A stretch of DNA of 46,181 bases from Prevotella sp. (GCA_017524385.1 JAFWSS010000189.1:1-46181); one strand, 5' to 3'. Counted from the stretch's first letter, positions 27,413-35,846 are shown. A program made the numbers and translations. Notes: generated from the sequence alone by a model not told the origin.

Positions 27413-28368
27413 TGAAGGATGAACAGGGCAATGCCAACTTGAAACCAGGAGCATTTCGACTATGCTTGAGACATTGGCGAGTGTACATGCTCACTGCTGC
27501 AGTGGCCTTCCTGCTGGCAGTCATCACGAGTGTGAGCATTCCACGTACCTATGCGGCACAAGTGAAAGTGTCTGACGAACACAAGGAGACTGACTTGCTC
27601 CTAGGACTGAACACTTTTCAAGCGTGGGCAAAGTCTACTCTCGACGACCACGAGGGACTAAGACAACCTGAAGTCTACAAAAGACTCGTCGAGACGAAAG
27701 AGTTTGCCGAAGAGATGTCGAAGGTGAAACTGAAGGGATACGACACTGATTATTACCACCACATCGCACACAACCATCGCATGCCATGGTGGGAACGATG
27801 GTTTGACAAACACGAGAGTGAACACGATCGTGTGATGGACATCATTCAAAAAAGCATTCGTTCGAAGGTGGTCGCTCTATATGGCACCATCACACTCCAG
27901 GTGACCGACCAAGACCCCTTGGTCGCTGCAATGCTCGTCGACTCCGTAAGAACACACTTGCAAAAGCATATGGCCGACTATGCGCGAGACCGCGCATGGA
28001 GAGACCTGATGGATGCACAGAACAAAATGGCGGCGGCGGAGCAAAAATACCAAGAGGCAAGGCAGCAATTCGCCAACTTCGAGGATACGCACCAAGACAT
28101 CACCTCACCCAAGGCTCAGTCGGTTGAGGACCAATTGATGAAAGAATACGAACTGGCATTCAACGAATATGGGAAAACCGTGACACAATACCGACGAGCA
28201 AAGGCGCTCGTGGAGAAATTCTCATACACGTTCGCTGTCGTGAAAAACGCCACGGTCCCCGTGAAACCGTCGGCTCCCTTCACACCTGGATATGTGATGG
28301 CATATATCTTCATCGCCATGGTGCTGACCACATGGGGAGTGCTTTGGAAATTTAAAATTAATAATTAA
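27412..28368 (+). CDS. Wzz-type chain-length determinant protein (second copy)
   Basis: A 318-residue paralogue of the preceding protein with the same layout: membrane helix at about 25-45, Wzz-like domain, the shared strand VTDQDPLVAAMLVDSVR (compare VTDQDPVVAAEMADSIR in the first copy), a coiled coil and a C-terminal helix. The start ATG at 27412 overlaps the stop of the first copy. The pair may form a hetero-oligomer that takes the place of one larger Wzz. Confidence 0.88.
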   Translation: MKDEQGNANLKPGAFRLCLRHWRVYMLTAAVAFLLAVITSVSIPRTYAAQVKVSDEHKETDLLLGLNTFQAWAKSTLDDHEGLRQPEVYKRLVETKEFAEEMSKVKLKGYDTDYYHHIAHNHRMPWWERWFDKHESEHDRVMDIIQKSIRSKVVALYGTITLQVTDQDPLVAAMLVDSVRTHLQKHMADYARDRAWRDLMDAQNKMAAAEQKYQEARQQFANFEDTHQDITSPKAQSVEDQLMKEYELAFNEYGKTVTQYRRAKALVEKFSYTFAVVKNATVPVKPSAPFTPGYVMAYIFIAMVLTTWGVLWKFKINN

Positions 28369-28384
28369 TAATTTATAATTATCT

Positions 28385-28450
28385 TGAAACCCTAGAAAAC
28401 ATAGAAATCCTGGGAAGACTAGGAAAACTGGAAAGACTTGGAAAAAACAA
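28385..28450. repeat. Purine-rich direct repeats before the Wzy-like gene
   Basis: Short repeated units of the type CTAGAAAA, CTGGGAAGA, CTAGGAAAA, CTGGAAAGA and CTTGGAAAA fill the gap between the second Wzz-like gene and the Wzy-like gene, resembling the cluster at 13630-13685. They immediately precede the start codon and could affect translation. Confidence 0.5.
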
Positions 28451-28457
28451 GTGAGAG

Positions 28458-29960
28458 ATGGAGATAGGCATGATCATAGTGATGGGGCTGTTGCTCGTCG
28501 GATTCCTGGTGTTCCGAGCGGGCGATGTCTTCGCGCCGTGGACCATCACCGTGTTGGTGTGGCTCGCCATACTCATCCTGTTCCAAGTGCAAGGAGACCT
28601 GCTCTACCCGCTGGGAGACCAGTTCCGGACATGTCTGATGTTGTGGGTCCCCATATTCCTCGTCGCATCATTGGTCACCTACAGAGTTCTGCCAAAAGTG
28701 GAAAAACCTCAAGACGAGGAAATACCGATGATGGCGAGGAGACCTTTGTTCAACAGCACGTTGTTTGATTTCCTCTACTTCATATCTATTGTCATCACAC
28801 CACTTTATCTCTATCAGATCATGAAGGTGGTGATGATGTTCGACCTCTCCGATATGTTGTGGAACCTTCGCATCCTGGCGGTATATGGAGATGAGAGTTT
28901 TGGTTTCCTCAACTACAGTTACGTTCTCAACCAGGTGCTTTTGGTGGTGGCATTGTGGGAGTATCCAAGGGTACCGATGTGGAAACTGGTAACCATCATC
29001 CTGGCTACCATCATGAGCGCTTTTGCCATCATGGAGAAAGGCATGCTGTTCTTCCTACTTTCATCCGTGCTTTTCGTGCTCTATGAGAAAAGGGTCATCA
29101 AGATGCGGTCCATCTTTTTTTCCGTTCTCGGCATCGTTCTCGTGTTCTTCATCATCAACTTTGCACGTGACTACCGAGAAGACTCCGATCCAAACGACGC
29201 GATGACATTCCTCGACTTTTTCGGCATTTACGTGATGTCGCCCTCTGTTGCTTTCGAATATGTGGAGGAGGACCTCACACCCCAATGGGGCTCACACACC
29301 TTCCAGACCGTATATCTCTTCCTCGCAAGGTGGGGAGGTGATTTCGAAGTGAACAAGAAACTACAGGGGTTCGTGTGGGTTCCACTCCCCACAAACGTCT
29401 ACACCATCTTCCAACCTTTTTTCGAGGATTTCAAATACAAAGGTGTGGCTTTCTTTGCTTTCTTCTACGGTGTATGCAGCGGATGGCTCTATCGAATGGC
29501 AAGAAATGGAAATGGCTTCGCAAAATGCACTTACGCTATGGTGGTATATGTCCTTGCATTGCAGTTCTATCAAGAGAATGTGATGTTGAACATCGTCACC
29601 ATACTGCAATTCCTCTTTTTCACCTATCTGGTCATGCAACAAGACTTCGGACTGTCGTGGGCTGGCCTGGTCGCAGACGGCGACCAGGAAGCGTCTGAAC
29701 CCCTCATTCTCTCTGAACCGTCCGACCTGTCTGAACCCCTCATTCTCTCTGAACCGTCCGACCAGCCTGAACCCCTCATTCTCTCTGAGCCGTCCGACCA
29801 GCCTGAGCACTCCGAGCCGCCGGAACCGTCCGACCAGCCTGAACACTCCGAGCCGCCGGAACCGTCCGACCAGCCTGAACCGCCTGAGGGCTCTGATTAC
29901 TCAAAATCCCCCGACACGCCTGAGCCCTCCGACCCTTCCGGCCGCCCCGTTTCTCCGTAA
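28458..29960 (+). CDS. Wzy-like oligosaccharide repeat unit polymerase with repeat tail
   Basis: A 500-residue membrane protein with about eleven hydrophobic helices in the first 400 residues, matching the O-antigen polymerase type of PF14296-like proteins by layout and context; Wzy proteins share little sequence. From residue 413 the protein changes to a Ser/Glu/Pro-rich tail: five 12-residue units (SEPLILSEPSDL, SEPLILSEPSDQ, PEPLILSEPSDQ, then PEHSEPPEPSDQ twice) and further SEP/PEP remnants. The tail is encoded by 36-base tandem repeats at 29694-29873. It is the last gene of the locus; no flippase (Wzx) or further glycosyltransferase is found in the window. Confidence 0.8.
   Translation: MEIGMIIVMGLLLVGFLVFRAGDVFAPWTITVLVWLAILILFQVQGDLLYPLGDQFRTCLMLWVPIFLVASLVTYRVLPKVEKPQDEEIPMMARRPLFNSTLFDFLYFISIVITPLYLYQIMKVVMMFDLSDMLWNLRILAVYGDESFGFLNYSYVLNQVLLVVALWEYPRVPMWKLVTIILATIMSAFAIMEKGMLFFLLSSVLFVLYEKRVIKMRSIFFSVLGIVLVFFIINFARDYREDSDPNDAMTFLDFFGIYVMSPSVAFEYVEEDLTPQWGSHTFQTVYLFLARWGGDFEVNKKLQGFVWVPLPTNVYTIFQPFFEDFKYKGVAFFAFFYGVCSGWLYRMARNGNGFAKCTYAMVVYVLALQFYQENVMLNIVTILQFLFFTYLVMQQDFGLSWAGLVADGDQEASEPLILSEPSDLSEPLILSEPSDQPEPLILSEPSDQPEHSEPPEPSDQPEHSEPPEPSDQPEPPEGSDYSKSPDTPEPSDPSGRPVSP
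29694..29873 (+). repeat. Five 36-bp tandem repeats in the Wzy-like gene
   Basis: Units begin at 29694, 29730, 29766, 29802 and 29838. The first three share CCCCTCATTCTCTCTGA; the last two share CACTCCGAGCCGCCGGA; all share the second half CCGTCCGACC. Since 36 is a multiple of three, unit gain or loss would keep the frame and change the tail length. Confidence 0.9.
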
Positions 29961-29979
29961 GCAGCGGCTTCGCCGCTGC
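29961..29979. terminator. Bidirectional hairpin between the Wzy-like and EamA genes
   Basis: GCAGCGGC, loop TTC, GCCGCTGC: a perfect 8-bp stem directly after the stop codon at 29960 and 10 bases beyond the convergent EamA gene stop. No long T run. A close relative lies at 22722-22740. Confidence 0.6.
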
Positions 29980-29989
29980 CCCTATGGCT

Positions 29990-30904
29990 TCATGCCTTTT
30001 TCCCTGCCTCTTCTGAGTCTTGCTTTTCTGGCGAGATGGTCACCAGGTATGCACCACCGAGGACCAGCAGTCCAGCAAGCGGCTTGTCCCAAGTGAACAC
30101 ATCCTGCGCTACGGCGATGGCCACAAACGAAGCCACCACAGGTTGGATGTTGGTATAAATGCTCACGGTGGTGGCGCTCAGCGTCTTCATCGCGTAGGGG
30201 ATGAGGAAATAGCCCAGACCGGTGGCGAAAAGGACGATGAATGCCATCTCTGCCACTCCGCTCCATCCCCAGTCGGCGGAATACAACGTGTTCTGCTGCG
30301 GCTCCGTCAACGCTATGGGCAGGATGATGACAGCCGAGATGAGGAAGAAGTATTTCATCTGTGTCACTGCAGTGTATTTCGCCGACACCTTTCGTGTGAT
30401 GATGAGATAGACAGCCCAGGTGAGCACGCTAAGCACGGCGAGCAGGATGCCTATGAGGTCGTCGGACCCCGCTTTGTTGCTCCACGACTTATATACCATC
30501 AGCAATGCACCGGCTATGCCCAATACCACACCCAACAACTTCACACCCGTGATGCTTTCCTTCAGGAAGACCACTGCCAGCAGCATCGTGGCTATGGGCG
30601 TGAGGGCGGCCACAAAGGAGAAATACACCGGAGTGGTGAGTTTGAGCGACTCTGCCGTCAACGTCTGCGAGATGACGAAACCGATGAGGCCGCCGGCAAG
30701 CAAGACTATCAAATCGCGGCGCTCCACCTTCTCCTTGGGCATGAAGGCAGCCACTACCCAGAAGATGAGGGCGGCAAACACACAGCGGGAAGCCATGTAA
30801 CCCATCGGGGTGACCCAACCACTAAGCAAGGCCTTGGTAACTGGGACGCCAAGGCCGAAAATCACGTTGGCCAACAAGATGGCCAGATGTCCTTTCCATT
30901 TCAT
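29990..30904 (-). CDS. EamA-family (DMT) transporter
   Basis: A 304-residue membrane protein of ten helices formed by two EamA repeats, beginning with WKGHLAILLANVIFGLGVPV and with the second repeat near WAVYLIITRKVSAKYTA. Members export amino acids or metabolites; the substrate cannot be read here. I start at the ATG at 30904; the frame stays open to 30997, but TATCTTTG on the minus strand at 30941-30934, a -7 box, places the transcription start after that, near 30927. The gene stands alone between convergent and divergent neighbours. Confidence 0.87.
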   Translation of the reverse strand: MKWKGHLAILLANVIFGLGVPVTKALLSGWVTPMGYMASRCVFAALIFWVVAAFMPKEKVERRDLIVLLAGGLIGFVISQTLTAESLKLTTPVYFSFVAALTPIATMLLAVVFLKESITGVKLLGVVLGIAGALLMVYKSWSNKAGSDDLIGILLAVLSVLTWAVYLIITRKVSAKYTAVTQMKYFFLISAVIILPIALTEPQQNTLYSADWGWSGVAEMAFIVLFATGLGYFLIPYAMKTLSATTVSIYTNIQPVVASFVAIAVAQDVFTWDKPLAGLLVLGGAYLVTISPEKQDSEEAGKKA

Positions 30905-30933
30905 TTTTCCTATCGTTTTAGGTACGTGGGGTG

Positions 30934-30941
30934 CAAAGATA
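30934..30941 (-). promoter_or_regulatory. -7 box of the EamA gene
   Basis: TATCTTTG on the minus strand, 30 bases before the chosen start codon at 30904. A -33 TTTG at the usual distance is missing. Confidence 0.45.
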
Positions 30942-31025
30942 CGATTTATTCGTGATAATCCGTGTTGAAAAAAATAAAAAACGGTTTTTCTTTCCATAGG
31001 TAAGCATTATTAGAGCAAAATTGTG

Positions 31026-31033
31026 TAATTTTG
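31026..31033 (+). promoter_or_regulatory. -7 box of the GHMP kinase gene
   Basis: TAATTTTG, an exact match to TAnnTTTG, 27 bases before the ATG at 31060. No well-placed -33 TTTG was found. Confidence 0.45.
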
Positions 31034-31059
31034 CACCAATTATACTTTTCACCAACCAT

Positions 31060-32247
31060 ATGGAAGATCTATTCAAGGCTTACCGCACATTCTTTGGGAA
31101 AGGCGACGCGCTGTATCGCTTGTTCTCACCCTACCGCATATGCCCGCTTGGCGCACATGTCGACCACCAACACGGATTGGTGAGCGGCTTCGCTTTCGAC
31201 AGCGGTATCGACTTCATCTTCTCAGAAACGGCATCCGGAAAAGTGGAGATGTGTTCCTTGTCGTTTGAAGGTCTCATGACTTTCAACGTGAGGAGGGAGA
31301 TTGACTCTAGGCAGTACAACTGGGGAGACTATCTCCGAGGAGCCGTCTGGTCGCTGCAAAAGGATTACCAACTACAAAAAGGTATCCGGGGCGTGGTGAA
31401 AGGTTCCATGCCCATAGGAGGACTGTCGTCATCGGCGGCTCTGCTCTGTGGCTTCGTAAAAGCCCTCGACAAGGTCAACAACCTCGGACTTGACAAGATG
31501 CAGGTCATCAAGTATGCATCGATGGCTGAAAGGCAATACGTCGGACTGAACAACGGCATACTCGACCAGGCATGCGTCGTCCTATGCGAGGCAAACAACC
31601 TGCTCTATCTCGACACAGACACCTCGCAATACAAAATCCTACCATTTGGTGGGGGGGGGAAAAAGTTGCCTTTCAAGTTTGGTATCTTCCACAGTGGAGT
31701 CACTCGCGTACTGACGGGCACCGACTACAACCTCAGGGTATCGGAATGCAAGACGGCTGCGTGGATCATGCAAGCCTACGAGGATGAACCCCTGAAGAAG
31801 ATGGAAGAGACGCGACTGCGTGACGTGCCGGAACAACTGCTTGAAAAGTATGAGCAGAGGATGCCGCAAAGGTTCGTCAAGCGTGCACGCCATTTCTACA
31901 CCGAATGCGACAGGGTGCTCGCGGGCGTGAAAGCATGGGAGAAAGGCGACATCAAGGAGTTTGGGCGTCTCGTTTTCGAAAGTTGCGAGAGTTCGATGAA
32001 CAACTATGAATGTGGCTCGCCAGAACTGATTGAACTCTACAAGATCATGCGCACCACCGAAGGCATATATGGAGGTAGGTTCAGCGGTGCAGGGTTCAAA
32101 GGAGCATGCATCGCACTCATCGATCCCGACAAGGAAGAATACATCCGGGAGAGAGTAACAAAAGAATACCTCAAGGCTTACCCGCAATACGAGGAAGGCT
32201 TCAAAGTCTTCTTCTGCGAGACAAGCAACGGTGTGGACTTCCTTTAA
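31060..32247 (+). CDS. GHMP sugar kinase resembling galacturonokinase
   Basis: A 395-residue sugar-1-kinase of the galactokinase group. The N-terminal sugar-binding motif is SPYRICPLGAHVDHQHG; galactokinases usually have PGRVNLIGEHTDYN. The ATP loop is GGLSSSAALL, and GLNNGILDQACV and GRFSGAGFKGAC are the later GHMP motifs. The SPYRICPLGAH-DHQ form, WGDYLRGAVWSLQ and GLRNGILDQ-like segment match my memory of plant galacturonokinase, so D-galacturonate is the likely substrate, giving galacturonate 1-phosphate. The next gene, a uronate-type epimerase, supports this. I start at the ATG at 31060. A run of nine G then five A (31651-31664) lies in the coding sequence. Confidence 0.82.
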   Translation: MEDLFKAYRTFFGKGDALYRLFSPYRICPLGAHVDHQHGLVSGFAFDSGIDFIFSETASGKVEMCSLSFEGLMTFNVRREIDSRQYNWGDYLRGAVWSLQKDYQLQKGIRGVVKGSMPIGGLSSSAALLCGFVKALDKVNNLGLDKMQVIKYASMAERQYVGLNNGILDQACVVLCEANNLLYLDTDTSQYKILPFGGGGKKLPFKFGIFHSGVTRVLTGTDYNLRVSECKTAAWIMQAYEDEPLKKMEETRLRDVPEQLLEKYEQRMPQRFVKRARHFYTECDRVLAGVKAWEKGDIKEFGRLVFESCESSMNNYECGSPELIELYKIMRTTEGIYGGRFSGAGFKGACIALIDPDKEEYIRERVTKEYLKAYPQYEEGFKVFFCETSNGVDFL

Positions 32248-32388
32248 CCTTGCAAAATGTCTTATAATAGCATTTACTTATTGGATGCACGGTATGTCGC
32301 GTAGGTTGATGTATCACAGCAGCACAACACATATTCGTAAATCCCATTTCATTTTATTTCTGTTCTTCATCTGATAATTGCAGCAACC

Positions 32389-33441
32389 ATGAAAATCTTA
32401 GTGACGGGAGCAGCCGGATTCATCGGCTCGAAAATATGCCAACTCTTGGCGGAAAGAGGCGACGAGGTCGTTGGCCTTGACAATATCAACGACTATTACG
32501 ACACAAGGCTGAAAGCGGGACGGTTGCAGGAGTTAGGCTTCTACGCCGGGGAACGTGCCGACCTGGCGTGGGGAGAAATACTGAAGAGTGAGAAGCACCA
32601 CAACCTACGCTTCGTAAGAATGGGCATAGAGGACAAGGACGCTCTCTACCAACTCTTTGAAAACGAACATTTCGACAAGGTGGTGAACCTCGCAGCACAA
32701 GCCGGGGTGAGATACTCCATCATCAACCCTTATGCCTACCTCACCAGCAACATCGTGGGATTCCTTAACATTCTAGAGTGCTGCAGGCATCACCCGGTGA
32801 AGCACCTGCTCTATGCCTCCTCGAGTTCCGTCTATGGACTTAATTCCAAGGCTCCTTTCTCAGAGGATGACAAGGTGGATGCTCCCGTGAGCCTCTATGC
32901 CGCCAGCAAGAAATCCAACGAACTGATGGCCCACAGTTACAGCAAACTCTACGGCATCCCTGTGACCGGCTTGCGTTATTTCACCGTCTATGGGCCTTGG
33001 GGACGACCCGATATGGCGCCCATGCTCTTCGCAAAGGCCATCACATCGGGAGAGAGCATCAACGTCTTCAACAATGGCAACATGGTGCGCGACTTCACCT
33101 ACATCGATGACATCGCAGCCGGGACGATGCTATGCCTCGACCAACCACCTGTCGCAGAGTCTTGTCCAAACGGAGTCGCGGCTCGGGTTTACAACATCGG
33201 ATGCTCCAACCCCGTGAAACTGATGGACTTCATCAGCGAAATAGAGGATGCCTTGGGAATAAAGGCTCAAATGGTGATGAAACCCATGCAGCCCGGCGAC
33301 GTACTGATGACCAATGCAGACACCACGAAACTGGAAACAGAAATCGGCTACAAACCCCAAGTGAAACTCCGCGAGGGCATACGCAATTTCATCCAATGGT
33401 ATCTGTCGGACAAAAACCCGCTCAGAGACCCTGGGCTTTAG
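32389..33441 (+). CDS. UDP-glucuronate 4-epimerase-like NAD-dependent epimerase
   Basis: A 350-residue extended short-chain dehydrogenase. Motifs: NAD-binding TGAAGFIGSKIC, the binding of ribose through LDNINDYYD, the catalytic YAASK (with the preceding SSSSVYGLN) and FTVYGPWGRPDMA. The DNINDYYD...LKAGR and YGPWGRPDMA forms are typical of UDP-glucuronate/UDP-galacturonate 4-epimerases (LpsL, Cap1J type). It would convert UDP-galacturonate to UDP-glucuronate or the reverse. It follows the kinase gene by 141 bases. Its stop overlaps the stop of the convergent portal-like gene by four bases (33438-33441). Confidence 0.88.
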   Translation: MKILVTGAAGFIGSKICQLLAERGDEVVGLDNINDYYDTRLKAGRLQELGFYAGERADLAWGEILKSEKHHNLRFVRMGIEDKDALYQLFENEHFDKVVNLAAQAGVRYSIINPYAYLTSNIVGFLNILECCRHHPVKHLLYASSSSVYGLNSKAPFSEDDKVDAPVSLYAASKKSNELMAHSYSKLYGIPVTGLRYFTVYGPWGRPDMAPMLFAKAITSGESINVFNNGNMVRDFTYIDDIAAGTMLCLDQPPVAESCPNGVAARVYNIGCSNPVKLMDFISEIEDALGIKAQMVMKPMQPGDVLMTNADTTKLETEIGYKPQVKLREGIRNFIQWYLSDKNPLRDPGL

Positions 33442-35000
33442 GCATTGGCCGGTGCGTTTTTGTAAAGACGGTCGCATCTTTGCCATTCCAGGTTGAAGTG
33501 TGCGTTGCGAAGCAGTGACAACTGCTCTTGTGACGCGTTGGCCAACTGTTTGCCTGAATAGAACTGCTGGATGTTGGAGAGGTCCTTGCGTGCCCCCTCA
33601 AGTAGGAAGTTGCGAAAGGTGTCGAGCAAGTCGAGTTGTGAGAGAGTGGCGTTTCTTGTCTGTTGCCCATAGAGTGTGCCACTGACACCGGCATTGCCTG
33701 TCTTGCCTTGCAACGCACCTGTAACGCCGGAAATGTCTTCCATAAAATTGAGTTGTGTCTGAAGGAGTTCGTTGATGCCGATGTTCACGGCGTTGGCGGC
33801 AACTTGCTGGGGAAGGGCGGCGCCGTTGCGTGTGCGTACTGGTATGACTCCGTTGAAACGTGCCCATTCCTCTGCCACATCGTCGATGGTGCAACCTTCG
33901 CAAAGACTTTCCTCTGGGACGAGCAACACACCCTTCGCAGAAGAACGCATCACCCAGTCGTAGAGGGTGATGAGCCTGTTGGTGTAGCGTTGCTGGTCGA
34001 TGACATCGCCAACGAAGGAGTGTATCTCACCGTCAACCAACGGGTATCCCTTGAAAACATATGGGTGTCCTCCATGAAGGTACGGCGACATCCCTTCGTC
34101 TATCACGTCACCAAAAGGTGAGAGGAAGAAGAAGCGCCACGCCTCTGCCATCTGCCAACGCATCACGATGTCGGGGTGTGTGCGCCATTGTTTTGCCTCA
34201 TTTGCCGGCACCCAACGTATGATGCCTTCCGACTTGTCGTGAAGGAGATAACCTGGCATGCGCTCCTTACGCCATAGTTCATACACGCGGCAGAGGTGAT
34301 GGTCGGAAGGGAGGAAGAAGTCGGATGGTGCCAACGATGACATACCGAGGTCGGATTGCATCGCCTGAACACGAAAATTGTAGTCATCCGACTTGTAGAT
34401 TTCAGAAAGGTGCTTCACTTCCTCCACAGACCGGGCAAACTCTGAACAGAGGGCGTCAAAATGCATGTCGTGGAGTTCGCCTACCATGGATACACCCCAT
34501 CCGCGACTGTCGGCCACGGTGTCGTCGATGAGGAAACGGTCGGGAGGGACGTTGTCGGTCCAACATTCGCTGATTCCGTTGCGCATGCCGAAGGTCTTGC
34601 GTTGAACCACAAGGCCGGATATCAGAAATTCCTCCATTGCCCTGGCGTTCAACTCATCGCAGACATTTGCCCTTCCGGCTGCACCCAAGGCCTTTTCCAA
34701 GGTCTCTGATACCCAATTGTCATCGGTCAGGACTTTCAGCGACATGTGTTCCGAGCGATACAACCCTAGCACCTGCTTCACCAAGCGGCGGATAAGGTTG
34801 TTCTTCAAAGGTTCACTGCCTTGAGTGCGGATGTAACTGTCTTCACGCATCCATTGCCCATCCACCCACACGAGGTCGCCCCATTGGTCGCCATAACAAT
34901 ATCTCTTGCATCGCTCGCGGTCCTTGCGAAACGCCGACATGGCATCCCACAGTCGTCGCGCCTCGTCGAGGAGGCACATTTCCTTGTTGTATTTTTCCAT
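33438..35000 (-). CDS. Solitary phage portal-like protein
   Basis: A 520-residue protein resembling P22-type portal proteins: the N-terminal YGDQW region, then NLIRRLVKQVLGLYRSE, an acidic middle and the C-terminal FMEDISGVTGALQGK...GTLYGQQTRNATLSQLDLL segment, which matches the portal core (GV-A-QG, QQ-N-T). No terminase, capsid, tail or integrase gene lies nearby, and the length is normal with no frameshift, so it seems to be a domesticated or orphan gene rather than a decaying prophage. TATCTTTG on the minus strand (35024-35017), a host-type -7 box, sits 17 bases before its start. The gene ends overlapping the convergent epimerase stop. Confidence 0.7.
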   Translation of the reverse strand: MEKYNKEMCLLDEARRLWDAMSAFRKDRERCKRYCYGDQWGDLVWVDGQWMREDSYIRTQGSEPLKNNLIRRLVKQVLGLYRSEHMSLKVLTDDNWVSETLEKALGAAGRANVCDELNARAMEEFLISGLVVQRKTFGMRNGISECWTDNVPPDRFLIDDTVADSRGWGVSMVGELHDMHFDALCSEFARSVEEVKHLSEIYKSDDYNFRVQAMQSDLGMSSLAPSDFFLPSDHHLCRVYELWRKERMPGYLLHDKSEGIIRWVPANEAKQWRTHPDIVMRWQMAEAWRFFFLSPFGDVIDEGMSPYLHGGHPYVFKGYPLVDGEIHSFVGDVIDQQRYTNRLITLYDWVMRSSAKGVLLVPEESLCEGCTIDDVAEEWARFNGVIPVRTRNGAALPQQVAANAVNIGINELLQTQLNFMEDISGVTGALQGKTGNAGVSGTLYGQQTRNATLSQLDLLDTFRNFLLEGARKDLSNIQQFYSGKQLANASQEQLSLLRNAHFNLEWQRCDRLYKNAPANA

Positions 35001-35351
35001 CTTTGTTTTTTGCTCGCAAAGATAATATGACTCACCACTTTCTTCGTGTCATCTTGATATGAACAACAAGAATAGAGCAATGATTCGGACACAGACAAAC
35101 TGATACAAGAAACTATGTCTATGTATCTTCGACAATGAAAAGGTCACCTAACATTAACAATGTAATACGAGATGGCAATCATCAATTCTTGTAAAAAAAG
35201 ATACAACAAAAAAAAAAAACGTTTCAATTTGTTAGCAAAACAGAAACAAAGATTTTAAATTGTACCTTATATGTTTACATTTTTATGATTTTAACGAATT
35301 TTATGTTTGACTTGTCATTTTTATCACTAATTTTGCCAAAAAGAGAAGAGG
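35001..35351. other. AT-rich intergenic region between portal-like and HTH genes
   Basis: Holds the minus-strand -7 box of the portal-like gene (35024-35017), a run of about 13 A (35207-35219) and the plus-strand promoter at 35306-35335. No gene or stable hairpin was found in 35060-35300. Confidence 0.4.
35306..35335 (+). promoter_or_regulatory. Promoter of the small HTH regulator
   Basis: TTTG (35306-35309), 18-base spacer, TAATTTTG (35328-35335). The spacer is one base shorter than usual. Transcription would begin near 35342. Confidence 0.55.
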
Positions 35352-35612
35352 ATGGTTTTGTCCTTAACGGCATTATTAACATTTTTAAAATTTACAGCTT
35401 TGGTACACATCGGAGAATTAATCAAGCAGACCCTTAAGCAAAAACGCAAATCGGTGGTATGGTTTGCAGGGGAGTTATCATGCAGCCGCACGAACGTCTA
35501 CAAGATATTCTCGAAGCACTCCATTGACAGTTCTGATTTGTTAAGGATTTCTCGAATCTTGGACTTTGACTTTTTTGAGATTTACAGTAAAGAACTAAAG
35601 AATCAACAATAA
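35352..35612 (+). CDS. Small HTH (XRE-like) regulator
   Basis: An up to 86-residue basic protein with a helix-turn-helix: VHIGELIKQTLKQKRKSVVW, FAGELSCSRTNVYKIF and DLLRISRILDFDFFEIYS match a short Bacteroidetes family of XRE-like proteins. The annotated ATG at 35352 has a purine-rich GAAGAGG before it. A TTG at 35400 would give MVHIGEL, the usual start of the family, and would remove a hydrophobic 16-residue leader that does not belong to the domain; this alternative is quite possible. It is transcribed alone and its target is unknown. Confidence 0.75.
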   Translation: MVLSLTALLTFLKFTALVHIGELIKQTLKQKRKSVVWFAGELSCSRTNVYKIFSKHSIDSSDLLRISRILDFDFFEIYSKELKNQQ

Positions 35613-35804
35613 ACGCTAAGTAACAGAAAAACAACTTGGTACGATTGTTTACATTTGATTATCATATAACAAATCACATATTATTGTGCGGCAGAATTAA
35701 TGGATAATTCTTGGACAAGCCAAGCGACAAAATAAAGCGTGTGATAATTTATGTTCGCTATTTTTTGAACAAGTCATTTTTTACGATTCTTAAAAAGAAA
35801 ATTT

Positions 35805-35834
35805 CAGGCATTCTTTCAAGAATGCCTGTTTTTT
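35805..35834 (+). terminator. Rho-independent terminator after the HTH regulator
   Basis: A perfect 10-bp stem, CAGGCATTCT (35805-35814) and AGAATGCCTG (35819-35828), four-base loop TTCA, followed by six T (35829-35834). It lies 190 bases beyond the HTH gene; the stretch 35613-35804 is AT-rich, with no gene that I can support. Confidence 0.88.
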
Positions 35835-35846
35835 GTGCCTGAAAAG

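Noticed and set aside
30020-30955. 311-codon plus-strand frame over the EamA gene
   Set aside because: Antisense to a transporter with clear membrane helices; His/Gln/Arg-rich shadow.
31060-32247. Ordinary galactokinase (galK)
   Set aside because: The usual PGR-NLIGEH-DYN motif is replaced by SPYRICPLGAHVDHQ, so I call a GHMP kinase resembling galacturonokinase without the galK symbol.
33438-35000. Prophage
   Set aside because: Only one phage-like gene is present; no integrase, terminase, capsid, tail or attachment site was seen between 31 and 38 kb.
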